The position numbers and the translations under genes are program-made. A stretch of DNA of 64,000 bases from Acetobacter sacchari (lineage in GTDB: Bacteria > Pseudomonadota > Alphaproteobacteria > Acetobacterales > Acetobacteraceae), in contig NZ_JAFVMF010000008.1 of assembly GCF_017377715.1 (NCBI RefSeq), positions 145,104 through 209,103 of the forward strand. The letters run 5' to 3'. The notes beneath the pieces are model-generated. The model had not been told where the DNA came from. It did not search any database and saw nothing but the letters and a program-made list of their open reading frames with translations. This document shows, piece by piece, positions 1 to 9,019 of the stretch; the first letter of the stretch is position 1, and each line of letters starts with the position of its first letter.

Positions 1-152
1 GGAACGCTCCGGGGCGACGCGCGCGCCGATCTGAATCGTCCCGACAACTCATCGGCCTGAAAATGGCTTTCAGTTCGCTCTAAAACGTAACCAAGCCCTG
101 TCGTTTCTAATTCGGGAAAATGATCGAAAACGGCGCTGCCTGAACGGCAGGC

Positions 153-1598
153 TCACGCGCCAGCGTAGCCGTCGCCTACCATGTCGAGCGGCTTTACATG
201 CCGGTCGAACGTCTCCGCGTCGACGCCGAGCGCAAGCGCCGCCTCGCGGAGCGTTTCGTCGTGTTCGATTGCGCGATGAGCGACGGCCGAGGCCTTGTCG
301 TATCCGACCACTGGACTCAGGGCGGTGACCAGCATGACCGAACCTTCGACGTAGCGGCGGATGCGTTCCTCGTTGAGCGTTGTGCCCTCGACCGAGAAAA
401 TGCGGAAATTGTGACAGCCGTCGGCCAGAATGCGGATTGCGTGCAGGACATTCGCCACGATGACCGGGCGCATGACGTTCAGTTCCAGATTGCCTTGCGC
501 TCCGGCGAACGCGACGGCTGCGTCGTTGCCCAGCACCTGTGTGGCGATCATGACCAGCGCCTCGCACTGCGTCGGGTTCACCTTGCCCGGCATGATCGAC
601 GAACCGGGTTCGTTTTCCGGCAGGCGCAGTTCTCCCAGTCCACAACGAGGACCGGAGCCCAGCCAGCGCATGTCGTTTGCTATCTTCATCAGTGCGACGG
701 CGACGCCGCGCAGGCCTGCCGACGCGCGCACCATGGCGTCAAGACCGCCAAGGGCCGCAAATTTGTTCGGCGCGGTGACAAAAGCGCGTCCGGTGAGGCT
801 TGCGATCTGCTCAGCGATGGCCCGGCTGAAACCCGGGGGCGCGTTGAGGCCGGTGCCCACGGCGGTCCCTCCGGCGGCAAGCTGCAACAGGCCGCCCCGG
901 GCGGCTCTCAACGCATCCAGAGCGTCTTCGAGCTGCTGCGCCCAGCCGGACCATTCCTGCCCGACAGTCAAAGGCACGGCGTCCTGCAGGTGCGTACGGC
1001 CGATCTTCACGACTTTCGCCCACAGTTCCGCTTTGCTGGAAATCGCGGCGATCAGAGCTTCCACCTGCGGGATGAGCGCGTCGTCGATCTGCAGGAGCGT
1101 GACGACGTGCATGGTGGTGGGAAACGAGTCATTGCTCGATTGCCCCATATTGACGTCGTCATTGGGATGAACGGGTTTCTTCGAACCGATCTCGCCGCCC
1201 AGAAGCTGGATCGCGCGATTTGAAATCACTTCGTTGGCGTTCATGTTGGTCTGGGTGCCGGAGCCGGTCTGCCACACGAACAGCGGGAACTCGTGGTCAA
1301 GTTTGCCCGCAGTCACTTCGTCCGCCGCCCGAATGATCGCGTCCGCCTTCCATTGCGGGAGCCGCCCGTCGGCCGCGTTCACCAAGGCGGCGGCTTTTTT
1401 TACCACGCCATAGGCCCGGCACAGCTCGATCGGCATTACGTCCCGGCCGATCGAGAAATGCACCAGACTGCGTTGCGTCTGCGCGCCCCAGTAATGGTCG
1501 GCGGGCACTTCGATGGAGCCCATGGAGTCCGTCTCGACGCGCACGCCGCTTGCATCGATCCCGATGGGAAGATCGCGTATCTCGTGATTGTCGCTCAT
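153..1598 (-). CDS. fumC: Class II fumarate hydratase
   Basis: Cytosolic TCA-cycle enzyme that interconverts fumarate and L-malate without an iron-sulfur cluster. The 481-residue protein shows the fumarase/aspartase superfamily signature GSSIMPGKVNP near residue 333 and the substrate-binding stretch SSNDSFPT near residue 155. The N-terminal DSMGSIEVPADHYWGAQTQRS is typical of FumC, and the length is slightly above the usual 460-470. Aspartase and argininosuccinate lyase share the fold, but the N-terminus and HPNDDVNMGQSSND region fit fumarase best. The start is supported by AGGAG about 7 bases upstream on the minus strand. A small stem-loop beyond the stop (about 139-155) may end transcription. 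It appears to be a single-gene unit. Confidence 0.95.
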   Translation of the reverse strand: MSDNHEIRDLPIGIDASGVRVETDSMGSIEVPADHYWGAQTQRSLVHFSIGRDVMPIELCRAYGVVKKAAALVNAADGRLPQWKADAIIRAADEVTAGKLDHEFPLFVWQTGSGTQTNMNANEVISNRAIQLLGGEIGSKKPVHPNDDVNMGQSSNDSFPTTMHVVTLLQIDDALIPQVEALIAAISSKAELWAKVVKIGRTHLQDAVPLTVGQEWSGWAQQLEDALDALRAARGGLLQLAAGGTAVGTGLNAPPGFSRAIAEQIASLTGRAFVTAPNKFAALGGLDAMVRASAGLRGVAVALMKIANDMRWLGSGPRCGLGELRLPENEPGSSIMPGKVNPTQCEALVMIATQVLGNDAAVAFAGAQGNLELNVMRPVIVANVLHAIRILADGCHNFRIFSVEGTTLNEERIRRYVEGSVMLVTALSPVVGYDKASAVAHRAIEHDETLREAALALGVDAETFDRHVKPLDMVGDGYAGA

Positions 1599-1793
1599 CG
1601 CATGCTCCTGACTTTTGAAACTGCAGCGCCAGCTGGCGTGTCCCTGGGCGCACGCCGTGAGGCGTAACGCCTGAAATGCGACTTGCCTCAGGCTCCTCCG
1701 GCTACGAGCGCGTCCTGATCGCGCTTAAAGCATCCTCATATCGCCAGACGATTTGATCTAATCACGATCTGCTGCGGCGGAACGCCCCCCCCA

Positions 1794-2351
1794 TCAGAAG
1801 CCGGTGCCCAACGTCGCAATCGCGCCGCGCCGCAGCGCCAGTCCGAACTGAATCCAGCCGACGCCGACGAAGATCAACTCCGCAGCGATAATCGTGCCGA
1901 TCAGCCACAGCCCGGACCACGGCAGAGTCGCATATAACGTCACGCCGACGACAAAGCTGAACAGTCCGCCGAGCAGGACGACCCACCAGCCGGAGAGTTC
2001 CCGATGGCGTGCTGCGATCACTGCACGCGTCACGCCGCTGATGACCAGACTGACAGCCACGAAGATCGTGATGACGACCGAGCCCGCGACCGGTTCCTCT
2101 ATCAGCAGGCCGCCACCCACAACATACAGCGCGCCTCCGAGAATGGAGAACAGGAAACCTCCCCAGTCCTTCACCGCGAAAGCGTGGATCACCTGCGCTA
2201 CGCCAGCGACGATCAGGAGAGCCCCCAGCACGATCGTACTGGCGAGCGTAACGGAAATTGCGTCAACCCATGCGATTGCGCCGAGAACGATGCTGACGAC
2301 GCCGAGGGCGACGAACAGGAACCAATGTTTTTTGCCGAGAGTTGCGGTCAC
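1794..2351 (-). CDS. HdeD/DUF308 family membrane protein
   Basis: Small integral membrane protein of the HdeD family; E. coli HdeD is linked to acid resistance at high cell density, and here the role is inferred only. From a GTG start at 2351 (AAGGATCAGGAT just upstream) the protein is about 185 residues, matching the family length, and begins VTATLGKKHWFLF. It has six hydrophobic segments in three hairpin-like pairs with short loops, including GALLIVAGVAQVIHAF and GGALYVVGGGLLI. The frame stays open further upstream to 2522, but that extension is polar and unlike the family. Acid tolerance would suit an acetic acid bacterium. Family is fairly sure, exact start less so. Confidence 0.8.
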   Translation of the reverse strand: MTATLGKKHWFLFVALGVVSIVLGAIAWVDAISVTLASTIVLGALLIVAGVAQVIHAFAVKDWGGFLFSILGGALYVVGGGLLIEEPVAGSVVITIFVAVSLVISGVTRAVIAARHRELSGWWVVLLGGLFSFVVGVTLYATLPWSGLWLIGTIIAAELIFVGVGWIQFGLALRRGAIATLGTGF

Positions 2352-2550
2352 GGATCCTGATCCTTTGCCATTCGTTTTCTTGACGAGCGATCCTACACTC
2401 TTCCCGGCTCCCCTGTCGCGGTCGGTGATGAGCAGGAGCGGAACTGCGCGCGGATTAAGCGTTCGTTCGGAGCATGGCTGGAGTGCGGACAAGGGCAGGT
2501 TGACCGAAGGCGTGATGGTCATGAGGGCGACGTAATCCCGAACCCGTGCT

Positions 2551-3363
2551 TTATTCTGTCCTGGTCGAAGCTGCAGAGGCAGAGTTTCCCGGACCGGGGA
2601 ACCATGCGTCGGTCCAGCCTCTGAGCCGATAGGCGGTCAGGCCGATCCATTCGTGCGCAGCCCAGTCCAGCGTCGCCAGACGACCGCCGAGAGACAAGGG
2701 CCATGCGCTCAAACGTTCGCGTGACACATACCCAACAGGGAAGGGAAGCACGTTCCACCCGATCTTGCGGAACACGCCGACAGAGCGCGGCATATGACTG
2801 GCGGAGGTGATCAGCACCCAGACTTCATCAGGCTTCGGATGAACAAGGGCGTAGCTGTCGGTGGCGTTTTCGCGCGTGGTGCGCGAACGATCTTCGTAGA
2901 TCACGCGGTCCGGAGGCAGCCCAAGCTCGGTGAGAGCCATCCGCGCCCATTTGGCCTCGTTCGAGACGCCCTGCTTGATGTCGCCGGAACCCCCGGTGAA
3001 AACCAGCTTCGCATCCGGATACCGGCGGCTCAAGGCCACGAAAGCGGTCAGACGGTTGGCGGCGTTGGCGATGATTGGCGTCCCTCGGTCCTGACTGAGC
3101 ACGTCGTCGATCGATCCGCCAAGGACGATGACCCCGTCCACGTGGGCAGGCGGATCGACGATTTGCGGAAAGCGGTCGTCAAGTGGCCTGACCGCCCATT
3201 GTTCTACGGGAAATACGAGGCACGCCCCGAAACCGATGGCGGCGGCCCACACCAGGGCGCGCCCGGCGCGCGTCGCGCGGAGCAGCAGACCGAGCAGCAA
3301 CGCCTCGACCAGCAGGGCGGTTGGGGAGAGGGCGATCGTCAGGATTTTGCCGATAGTGAACAC
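2551..3363 (-). CDS. YdcF/ElyC-type DUF218 membrane-anchored protein
   Basis: DUF218 (YdcF/SanA/ElyC) family; members are linked to envelope integrity and undecaprenyl-phosphate use, but the reaction is poorly defined. The protein has two N-terminal hydrophobic segments (about residues 7-27 and 33-50) and then a soluble domain opening with VDGVIVLGGSIDD, the family's Rossmann-like start. It continues with LVFTGGSGD, EDRSRTTRENA and VWVLITSASHMPRS, all typical DUF218 landmarks. At 270 residues it has the ElyC/YdcF length. It lies 31 bases downstream of the GST gene on the same strand, so it may be the last gene of the Rieske-GST transcript. Confidence 0.85.
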   Translation of the reverse strand: MFTIGKILTIALSPTALLVEALLLGLLLRATRAGRALVWAAAIGFGACLVFPVEQWAVRPLDDRFPQIVDPPAHVDGVIVLGGSIDDVLSQDRGTPIIANAANRLTAFVALSRRYPDAKLVFTGGSGDIKQGVSNEAKWARMALTELGLPPDRVIYEDRSRTTRENATDSYALVHPKPDEVWVLITSASHMPRSVGVFRKIGWNVLPFPVGYVSRERLSAWPLSLGGRLATLDWAAHEWIGLTAYRLRGWTDAWFPGPGNSASAASTRTE

Positions 3364-3394
3364 GGTACGGGGTCCTCCTGATGAAAGCGCCCCG

Positions 3395-4048
3395 TCAACC
3401 GTATTCCGGCACGCCTGGCATTGCGATGAACCCGGGAAGCCGCTTCACGCAAGATTGCCAGCGGCGCAGTGCTGGATAATCGTCATGGGACAACCCGTAG
3501 TCGCGGCACAGGGCGAAGGACGGAAACAGGGCGATATCGGCGATAGTCGGCCTGTTTCCCACAAACCAGCTTCGGCCCGAAATCCTGCGCAACGTCATAT
3601 GGTCTTCCATGACGCGCAGGGCGGCGTGCGCCGGGGTTGACGTCTGCGTGTCGCAGTCATCCGCAGACGGGCCAAACAACGCCAGCCTGCGCAAACGTCG
3701 CGCCGGGGCCAATTCGCATTCTACGAAGCTCATCCAGTGAGCGACACACGCGACGTCGCCCGCGTCGACCGGCGCCCATCCGGAATCGGATGCTGCGAGC
3801 GCCGCCACGGTTCGCAGCACCGCTGTAGCGCCGCAGATGGCGGGAAGATCGCCCGTTCCGGTCATTCCCTGAAGCGCCGGCAATCGCCCGGAGGGACTCA
3901 GCATCCGAAAGGACGGGGCGTCCTGCTCCCGCGCCATCGTCACGTCGACGGCGTGGAGCCGCGCGACGACGCCGCACAACGCCAGCGCAAGGCGGGCGCG
4001 GTAGCAATCCTCGTCCAGTTCGTCGTCGTACAGGACAAGATCAGACAT
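3395..4048 (-). CDS. Glutathione S-transferase family protein
   Basis: Predicted cytosolic GST of 217 residues. The N-terminal half is a thioredoxin-like domain starting SDLVLYDDELDEDCYRARLA, with the SPSGRLPALQG segment in the place where GSTs carry the cis-proline and glutathione-contacting loop. The C-terminal half is helical and contains the conserved RPTIADIALFPSF motif. Start is set at 4048 because its ATG overlaps the stop of the upstream Rieske gene by 8 bases, implying translational coupling. The substrate is unknown; pairing with a Rieske protein suggests a detoxification or aromatic-compound role, which is inference only. Confidence 0.82.
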   Translation of the reverse strand: MSDLVLYDDELDEDCYRARLALALCGVVARLHAVDVTMAREQDAPSFRMLSPSGRLPALQGMTGTGDLPAICGATAVLRTVAALAASDSGWAPVDAGDVACVAHWMSFVECELAPARRLRRLALFGPSADDCDTQTSTPAHAALRVMEDHMTLRRISGRSWFVGNRPTIADIALFPSFALCRDYGLSHDDYPALRRWQSCVKRLPGFIAMPGVPEYG

Positions 4049-4892
4049 GTTCGACCACGATAGCGTCTTTATGTTCCCGCTCCACCTTGTCGCGTAGCGA
4101 GCTTGCCCATCGGGACGCACGCTGAATCGTCGTCGTTGGTGCGTCTCCTTCTATCAGGACATAGAGCCGGGTTTCTTCTCGTCCGACAGCGTGCTGCACG
4201 ACCACCACGGTTACCGCGCTCATCGCGGCGGCGTCGCTCGGGGTGGGGGCGTTGTCGTCCGGCGTATCGGCGATATCGTGGAGAGGCAGATTCACCCGAG
4301 CGGTCCGATCGTCTGGGCTTATGCCGAGCGCGCGTGAGACGCTGCGTGTCGGCGCGTCGATGCGGATTGTGCGGACGGGCGTTGTCCGGTGTGCGGGTGA
4401 CGTCAGGGCGGGTGGTGATTCCGGCCGCTCCACGCCGTCGACCCGGCACCAGATCAGTCCATCGCTTTCAATGGTCGGGAAGGTTGTCGTTCGGATTGTC
4501 GCTGCAGGCTTGAGGCCGGGGTGCGCAGGAATGGTCCTGCAGCGACCTTCGGCGTCGAAGCACCAGCCGTGATAGAGGCACGCCAGCATATCGTCGCGCA
4601 CGAAGCCGAGGCTGAGTCTCATGCCGCGATGCGGGCACCGATCATCGGAGGCCCTCACGTCGCCATGTGAATTCCGCCAGATCGCCAGTCGTTGCTCGCC
4701 GATCCGTGCTCCAGTGACGGAAGCGGGCGGCAGGTCGAGCCCCAAAGCCACAGGACGCCAACCATGTGCGTCCACCTCTTCAGGGGCATATTGTCCTTGC
4801 TCCGTCACGGCGGACGACTCCTCGGCCGAATTGTTCCCTTTATCATTCTGACATCGTTTCGCAGGTGCGTGGAGGGAGAAAAAAGACTTCAA
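4041..4892 (-). CDS. Rieske [2Fe-2S] domain protein with short C-terminal part
   Basis: The 283-residue protein carries a clear Rieske cluster site, CPHRG (C-x-H) near residue 84 and CLYHGW (C-x2-H) near residue 104, as in the alpha subunits of ring-hydroxylating oxygenases. The preceding DAHGWRPVALG stretch also matches that family. True oxygenase alpha subunits are usually 350-450 residues and bind a mononuclear iron through a D/E-x-x-H-x4-H motif; I see no such motif in the 140 residues after the Rieske domain here. It may therefore be an electron-transfer protein or a reduced oxygenase. The stop overlaps the GST start. Divergent from cioA across a 377-base gap. Confidence 0.8.
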   Translation of the reverse strand: MKSFFSLHAPAKRCQNDKGNNSAEESSAVTEQGQYAPEEVDAHGWRPVALGLDLPPASVTGARIGEQRLAIWRNSHGDVRASDDRCPHRGMRLSLGFVRDDMLACLYHGWCFDAEGRCRTIPAHPGLKPAATIRTTTFPTIESDGLIWCRVDGVERPESPPALTSPAHRTTPVRTIRIDAPTRSVSRALGISPDDRTARVNLPLHDIADTPDDNAPTPSDAAAMSAVTVVVVQHAVGREETRLYVLIEGDAPTTTIQRASRWASSLRDKVEREHKDAIVVEHV

Positions 4893-5269
4893 TACTGACT
4901 GGCGAGTGTGACGTCTTTTTGTTAGAACATACCTAGTTAATAGTTACAGTTTTTTCGAAACAGTAGTGATTGGTCAGGTAAGGGTTGGCTTCGTCGGGTC
5001 AAGTCTGGTTCGCTGTTTCAGGTGCGGCGGCAGGATAGTGCGTCGTGGTCGGCAAGATGCGTGACACGCGCCGAGAATCGCCAGAAAGGCGTTTCTGGCG
5101 ATTTCACTCAGGTTTTCTTTTGTTCGTTAGGAGTTGGGAGAGTTTCAGCGCCGACAGGACTGCCGATAGCAGCGGTCTTCCGTGCAGTGAAACGTAAGCG
5201 GCTGTCTGTGCGTTGAACGCGCAGACAGCTATCCCATGGTATGCGCCTTTGGGACGCGGAGAGTAAGTC
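4893..5269 (+). promoter_or_regulatory. Leader region of cioAB with two hairpins
   Basis: A 377-base gap between the divergent Rieske and cioA genes. It holds a perfect 10-base inverted repeat, TCGCCAGAAA/TTTCTGGCGA with a 4-base loop (5078-5101), followed by a T-rich stretch, and a second 12-base inverted repeat with one G-T pair (5201-5229, loop TTGAA) 40 bases before the cioA start. The left part (about 4900-4960) is AT-rich and the likely site of the divergent promoters. The first hairpin looks like an intrinsic terminator, so attenuation is possible but not shown. I see no coding sequence. Confidence 0.45.
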
Positions 5270-6706
5270 ATGTTGCAAAGTTCGCACGATCTGGCGCTAT
5301 TGCTGGCTCGATTTCAATTCGCCTTCACCGTCGGCGTGCATATCGTCTTTCCCGCGTTTTCGATCGGACTGGCGGCTTATCTCGCGGTCCTTGAGGGACT
5401 ATGGCTGCGAACCGGCCGTTCGGTTTATCTTGATCTTTATCGCTATTGGGTAAAGGCGTTTTCCGTCGTTTTCGCCATGGGCGTCGTGTCGGGGCTCGTC
5501 ATGGCGTACGAATTCGGAACCAACTGGGCGCCATTCTCCCGCAAGGCCGGTCCTATCACCGGCGTTCTTCTGTCGTACGAAGTGATGACGGCGTTCTTCC
5601 TGGAGGCGGGGTTCCTTGGCGTCATGCTGTTCGGCATGAACAAGGTCGGGCGGGGATTGCATTTTGCCGCGACGTGTCTGGTCTCCGTTGGCACCTTGAT
5701 TTCCATGACCTGGATTCTGGCGTCGAACTCCTGGATGCAGACGCCGCAAGGGTATGCAATCGACCCGGCGACCGGAAGCTTCATGCCTGCTGACTGGCTG
5801 GCGATCATTTTCAATCCGTCATTCCCGTTTCGGCTGGCGCATATGGGCCTCGCCGCATTTCTGTCAGTCGCCTTCGTCGTCGGTGCGACAGGCGCGTGGC
5901 ACATGCTGCGCGCCCGTCGGCAGGGAGCCCCTGTCGCAGAGCCGGTGAAGGTTATGTTCTCCATGGCCATGTGGATGGCCGCCATCGTCGCGCCGGTGCA
6001 GATGCTGGTCGGCGATGCGCATGGACTGAACACGCTGAAATATCAGCCTGTGAAGATCGCAGCTATGGAGGGCGACTGGGTTTCTGAAGGCCGGGCGCCA
6101 GAGTTGCTGTTCGGCATTCCCAACATGAAGACGGAGCGCACCGATTATGCGGTGGGGATTCCTCTGGTCGGTTCGCTGATCCTTACCCACAGCATCGACG
6201 GCAAGGTGCCGGGCATGAAGGATTTTCCGCGGGACCAGCGTCCGCCGTCTCCTGTCGTTTTCTTCTCGTTTCGCATCATGATCGCGCTGGCGGTGCTGAT
6301 GGCTGGGCTGGGATTCTGGTCGCTGTTTATGCGTTGGCGCAAGCGTCTGTATGAGAGCGCCGCGCTCCATCGCGCTGCGGTCGCGATGGCCCCGGCAGGA
6401 TTCATCGCGCTGCTTTGCGGCTGGGTGACGACGGAGGTCGGTCGCCAACCCTGGACGGTCTATGGCTTGCTGCGGACCACGGACAGTGTGTCTCCCATAG
6501 TCCTGTCCAACATCGAACTTTCCCTGGCCGCTTTCGTGATCGTCTATGTTCTGGTCTTCGGCTCAGGTCTTGGAATTCTGATGCGCATACTCGGTAGGGC
6601 CCCGGAAACGGGAGAGCATGACGTCAACGAGACGTCGGCTGGCGAAATTCTGGGTGGACGGGCACAATCGGCGGCTGTCCGCGCCGTTACCGACGACGGA
6701 GTGTAA
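5270..6706 (+). CDS. cioA: Cyanide-insensitive cytochrome bd-type quinol oxidase, subunit I
   Basis: Inner-membrane haem subunit of a bd-family terminal oxidase that oxidises ubiquinol and reduces oxygen to water. The 478-residue protein starts with LARFQFAFTVGVHIVFPAFS, where the histidine is the conserved haem ligand near the N-terminus, and contains GRQPWTVYGLLRT (family GRQPW motif) near residue 390. It has about nine membrane segments. It is shorter than E. coli CydA (about 520), as expected for the short-Q-loop CIO group of acetic acid bacteria and pseudomonads. First gene of a three-gene operon with cioB (4-base gap) and the small protein at 7717. In acetic acid bacteria this oxidase is a non-energy-conserving electron sink. 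Confidence 0.95.
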   Translation: MLQSSHDLALLLARFQFAFTVGVHIVFPAFSIGLAAYLAVLEGLWLRTGRSVYLDLYRYWVKAFSVVFAMGVVSGLVMAYEFGTNWAPFSRKAGPITGVLLSYEVMTAFFLEAGFLGVMLFGMNKVGRGLHFAATCLVSVGTLISMTWILASNSWMQTPQGYAIDPATGSFMPADWLAIIFNPSFPFRLAHMGLAAFLSVAFVVGATGAWHMLRARRQGAPVAEPVKVMFSMAMWMAAIVAPVQMLVGDAHGLNTLKYQPVKIAAMEGDWVSEGRAPELLFGIPNMKTERTDYAVGIPLVGSLILTHSIDGKVPGMKDFPRDQRPPSPVVFFSFRIMIALAVLMAGLGFWSLFMRWRKRLYESAALHRAAVAMAPAGFIALLCGWVTTEVGRQPWTVYGLLRTTDSVSPIVLSNIELSLAAFVIVYVLVFGSGLGILMRILGRAPETGEHDVNETSAGEILGGRAQSAAVRAVTDDGV

Positions 6707-6710
6707 GGTC

Positions 6711-7730
6711 ATGACAGGACTCGCATATTGGCTCCCCGTTGTCTGGGCCTGCATTCTTGGTTCCGCCATCATGATCTACGTGATCCTTGATGGCTTCGAT
6801 TTGGGGATCGGCATTCTTTTTGCCGTAGAGCGCGACCGGCTGCGACGCGACGTGATGGTGCAGACCATCGCCCCTGTATGGGATGGCAACGAGACGTGGA
6901 TGGTGCTGGGTGGCGCCGTGCTTTACGGCGTCTTTCCGGGCGCATATGCAACGTTGTTGCCTGCGCTTTACCTGCCGATCGTCCTGATGCTTCTTGCATT
7001 AATTTTTCGAGGCGTTTCCTTCGAGTTTCGTATTTTGACGCGAGATGGGGGACGCGCTGCGCTGTGGGACATCGGCTTCATGGCCGGATCCGGCGTCGCC
7101 GCTTTTTGCCAGGGCTGCATACTCGCGGGCGTCATACAGGGCGTCACGGTTTCGGATGGTGCGTTTGCAGGCGGTCCGCTGGACTGGCTGACGCCGTTCA
7201 GTGTGTTGTGTGGCCTGTCCGTCGTGTGCGGCTACACCCTGCTCGGCGCAACCTGGCTGATCTGGCGCACCTCGGGAGACCTTGAAGTCTCTGTCCGGAA
7301 ACTGGCTCCGGCGCTGGCGGCCAGTCTGTTCGTCGCTATCGTGGCGGTCAGCTTCTGGACGCCTATGCTGCACGCGCCATACCTCACGCGGTGGACGGCT
7401 TGGCCGAACGTTCTTTACGTCGCGCCTGTTCCGGTTCTTGTCGTGGCCCTGGGGGCGCTGTTTCTTCTGGGTCTGCGCCGCGCGCACTCTAGGACGCCGT
7501 TTCTGTGCGTGCTCGGCTGGTTTTTTCTCTGCCTTTCCGGCCTCGCCATTACCGTTTGGCCCTACGCCGTGCCGCCGACGCTGACGCTGTGGAGCGTGTC
7601 TTCCCCACCGTCCAGCCAATTGTTCCAGCTTGTTGGAACGGCTGTGCTTCTGCCGATCATTCTGATCTATTCGGTTTATTCCTATCATGTGTTCCGTGGA
7701 AAGGTGACGGAAGCAGATGTCCATCACTGA
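6711..7730 (+). CDS. cioB: Cyanide-insensitive cytochrome bd-type quinol oxidase, subunit II
   Basis: Second membrane subunit of the bd-type oxidase. The protein is 339 residues from the ATG at 6711; the frame is open upstream, but that part overlaps cioA and is not family-like, and AAGG lies just before this ATG. It shows the CydB signature YVILDGFDLGIGIL near residue 22 and APVWDGNETWMVLGGAVLYGVFPGAY-type sequence near residue 55, with about eight or nine membrane segments. Its 3' end overlaps the start of the next small gene by 14 bases. Confidence 0.95.
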   Translation: MTGLAYWLPVVWACILGSAIMIYVILDGFDLGIGILFAVERDRLRRDVMVQTIAPVWDGNETWMVLGGAVLYGVFPGAYATLLPALYLPIVLMLLALIFRGVSFEFRILTRDGGRAALWDIGFMAGSGVAAFCQGCILAGVIQGVTVSDGAFAGGPLDWLTPFSVLCGLSVVCGYTLLGATWLIWRTSGDLEVSVRKLAPALAASLFVAIVAVSFWTPMLHAPYLTRWTAWPNVLYVAPVPVLVVALGALFLLGLRRAHSRTPFLCVLGWFFLCLSGLAITVWPYAVPPTLTLWSVSSPPSSQLFQLVGTAVLLPIILIYSVYSYHVFRGKVTEADVHH

Positions 7731-7863
7731 CTTGCATTACAGGGATGGAGCCGCGCCGCGCGGCTTCATTCGCCGCTTCGGCTGGTTCGTAGCGATCTGG
7801 GCTGCGAGCACGGTTGCGTTCATAAGTCTTGCGACGCTGCTGCGCTTGCTGGTGCCCCACTGA
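7717..7863 (+). CDS. Small DUF2474-like membrane protein of the bd oxidase operon
   Basis: A 48-residue protein whose ATG lies inside the end of cioB (14-base overlap), so it is probably translationally coupled. It has a short polar N-terminus (MSITDLHYRDGAAPRG), then RRFGWFVAIWAAS and one membrane helix ending near LLRLLVPH. Small single-helix proteins of the DUF2474 and CydX kinds sit directly after bd-oxidase genes and, for CydX, stabilise the haems. Position, length and the RRxGWF-x-x-W pattern fit DUF2474; assignment to that family is from recall of the pattern. Confidence 0.75.
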   Translation: MSITDLHYRDGAAPRGFIRRFGWFVAIWAASTVAFISLATLLRLLVPH

Positions 7864-7914
7864 ACACTGAGTCAGTGGAAATGCTCTAAGTTATTATTTT
7901 ATCGAACACTTTCA

Positions 7915-7942
7915 CCTGTTCAGGCGAGTTCGTTTGAACAGG
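7915..7942 (+). terminator. Possible terminator after the cio operon
   Basis: Inverted repeat CCTGTTCA/TGAACAGG with a 12-base loop, 51 bases past the small cio gene, followed by GTTT. The stem is perfect but the loop is long and the T run short, so this is a weak call. Confidence 0.3.
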
Positions 7943-8110
7943 GTTTGCTCTGGCGGGGGCACTCAATATTGTGGCTGGATACCGCACGGTGTCGACTGCC
8001 ATTGTTCGGCGCCGACGCTCCGGCGCATAGTTTGGTCGGGCATAGCTGTTGGAACGAGACAACCATGGGCAGGGCTGCTTCGCTGAACGCATTCAGAATA
8101 ACCACATGGG

Positions 8111-9019
8111 CTACTCACCGAGAAACACTGTGCGTGCTGCTTCGACTTCCGCGCGCAAGACTTCGCAAATACGGCGGATGCGGGGAGCCTCCTGCTCGCC
8201 TGAGCGTGTGATCAGCCAGTAGGTTCGGGTCAGCGCGGCCTCATTCGGCAAAATTCTGACCAGTGATGGGCGTTCCGCCGCGATGAAAGCGGGCAGGACG
8301 GCCAAGCATATCCCCGAACATGCGGCCTCCATCTGTGCATGAAGGCTGGAATTCTGGATACGCACCGATTTCAGCGGCACGCCGAGTTCCTCCAGATAAT
8401 CCAGCCCGCGCGTGAACAGCAGTTCATCGACATATCCGGCGAACACGTGATGCGCGAGGTCCGCCGTAGTGCGGATCGGCGGGTTGCGCGCGAGGTACTC
8501 GGGAGAGCCGTAAACAAAGAGCCGGTAATCCGTGAGCGGCGTCGCAGAGAAACGTTCGCCCGGCGGCACATGCAGGGTGATGAGAATGTCGGCCTGATGT
8601 CGTGACAGGGTGACGATCTGCTGGATTGTCACCATTTCAACGGTCAGATTGGGATTGCTTTCGATAAGCGTGCCGATTCTGGAGGCGAGAAAGAAATTGC
8701 CTATCCCTTCCAGCGCGCTGATTCTGACTGTTCCGGACAACCCGCCAGCCGGAGCGTTTTCGGCCAACCGCCCGGCCTCACGGTTCATCGCTTCGACCGA
8801 TGCCAAAAGACGCTCGCCATGCCGCGTCAGGGCGTAGCCGCGTAGATGACGCTCGAACAGGCTGACTCCCATGGCCTGCTCAAGAGACTGGATGTGTCTT
8901 CCGACCGTAGCGTGGTCGACGCCGAGGGTTCTGCCCGCGACAGAAAGCGAACCCGCACGGGCGACCGCATGGAAATACTGAAGGTCTCGCCAGTCCAGAC
9001 CGCGCTTCATCGTCATCAA
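8111..9019 (-). CDS. LysR-family transcriptional regulator
   Basis: A 302-residue LysR regulator. The N-terminal winged helix-turn-helix is clear: LDWRDLQYFHAVARAGSLSV, then GVDHATVGRHIQSLEQAMG and LFERHLRGYALTRHG. The C-terminal periplasmic-binding-like effector domain follows from about residue 95. It is divergent from the Fe-alcohol dehydrogenase gene across a 277-base gap. LysR regulators commonly control the divergent neighbour, so it may regulate the downstream catabolic genes. The effector is not visible from sequence. Confidence 0.9.
   Translation of the reverse strand: MMTMKRGLDWRDLQYFHAVARAGSLSVAGRTLGVDHATVGRHIQSLEQAMGVSLFERHLRGYALTRHGERLLASVEAMNREAGRLAENAPAGGLSGTVRISALEGIGNFFLASRIGTLIESNPNLTVEMVTIQQIVTLSRHQADILITLHVPPGERFSATPLTDYRLFVYGSPEYLARNPPIRTTADLAHHVFAGYVDELLFTRGLDYLEELGVPLKSVRIQNSSLHAQMEAACSGICLAVLPAFIAAERPSLVRILPNEAALTRTYWLITRSGEQEAPRIRRICEVLRAEVEAARTVFLGE

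Noticed and set aside
1..60. Open frame from base 1 to a TGA at 58-60, possible tail of an upstream gene
   Set aside because: Only 19 codons, with no recognisable ending; other frames are equally plausible.
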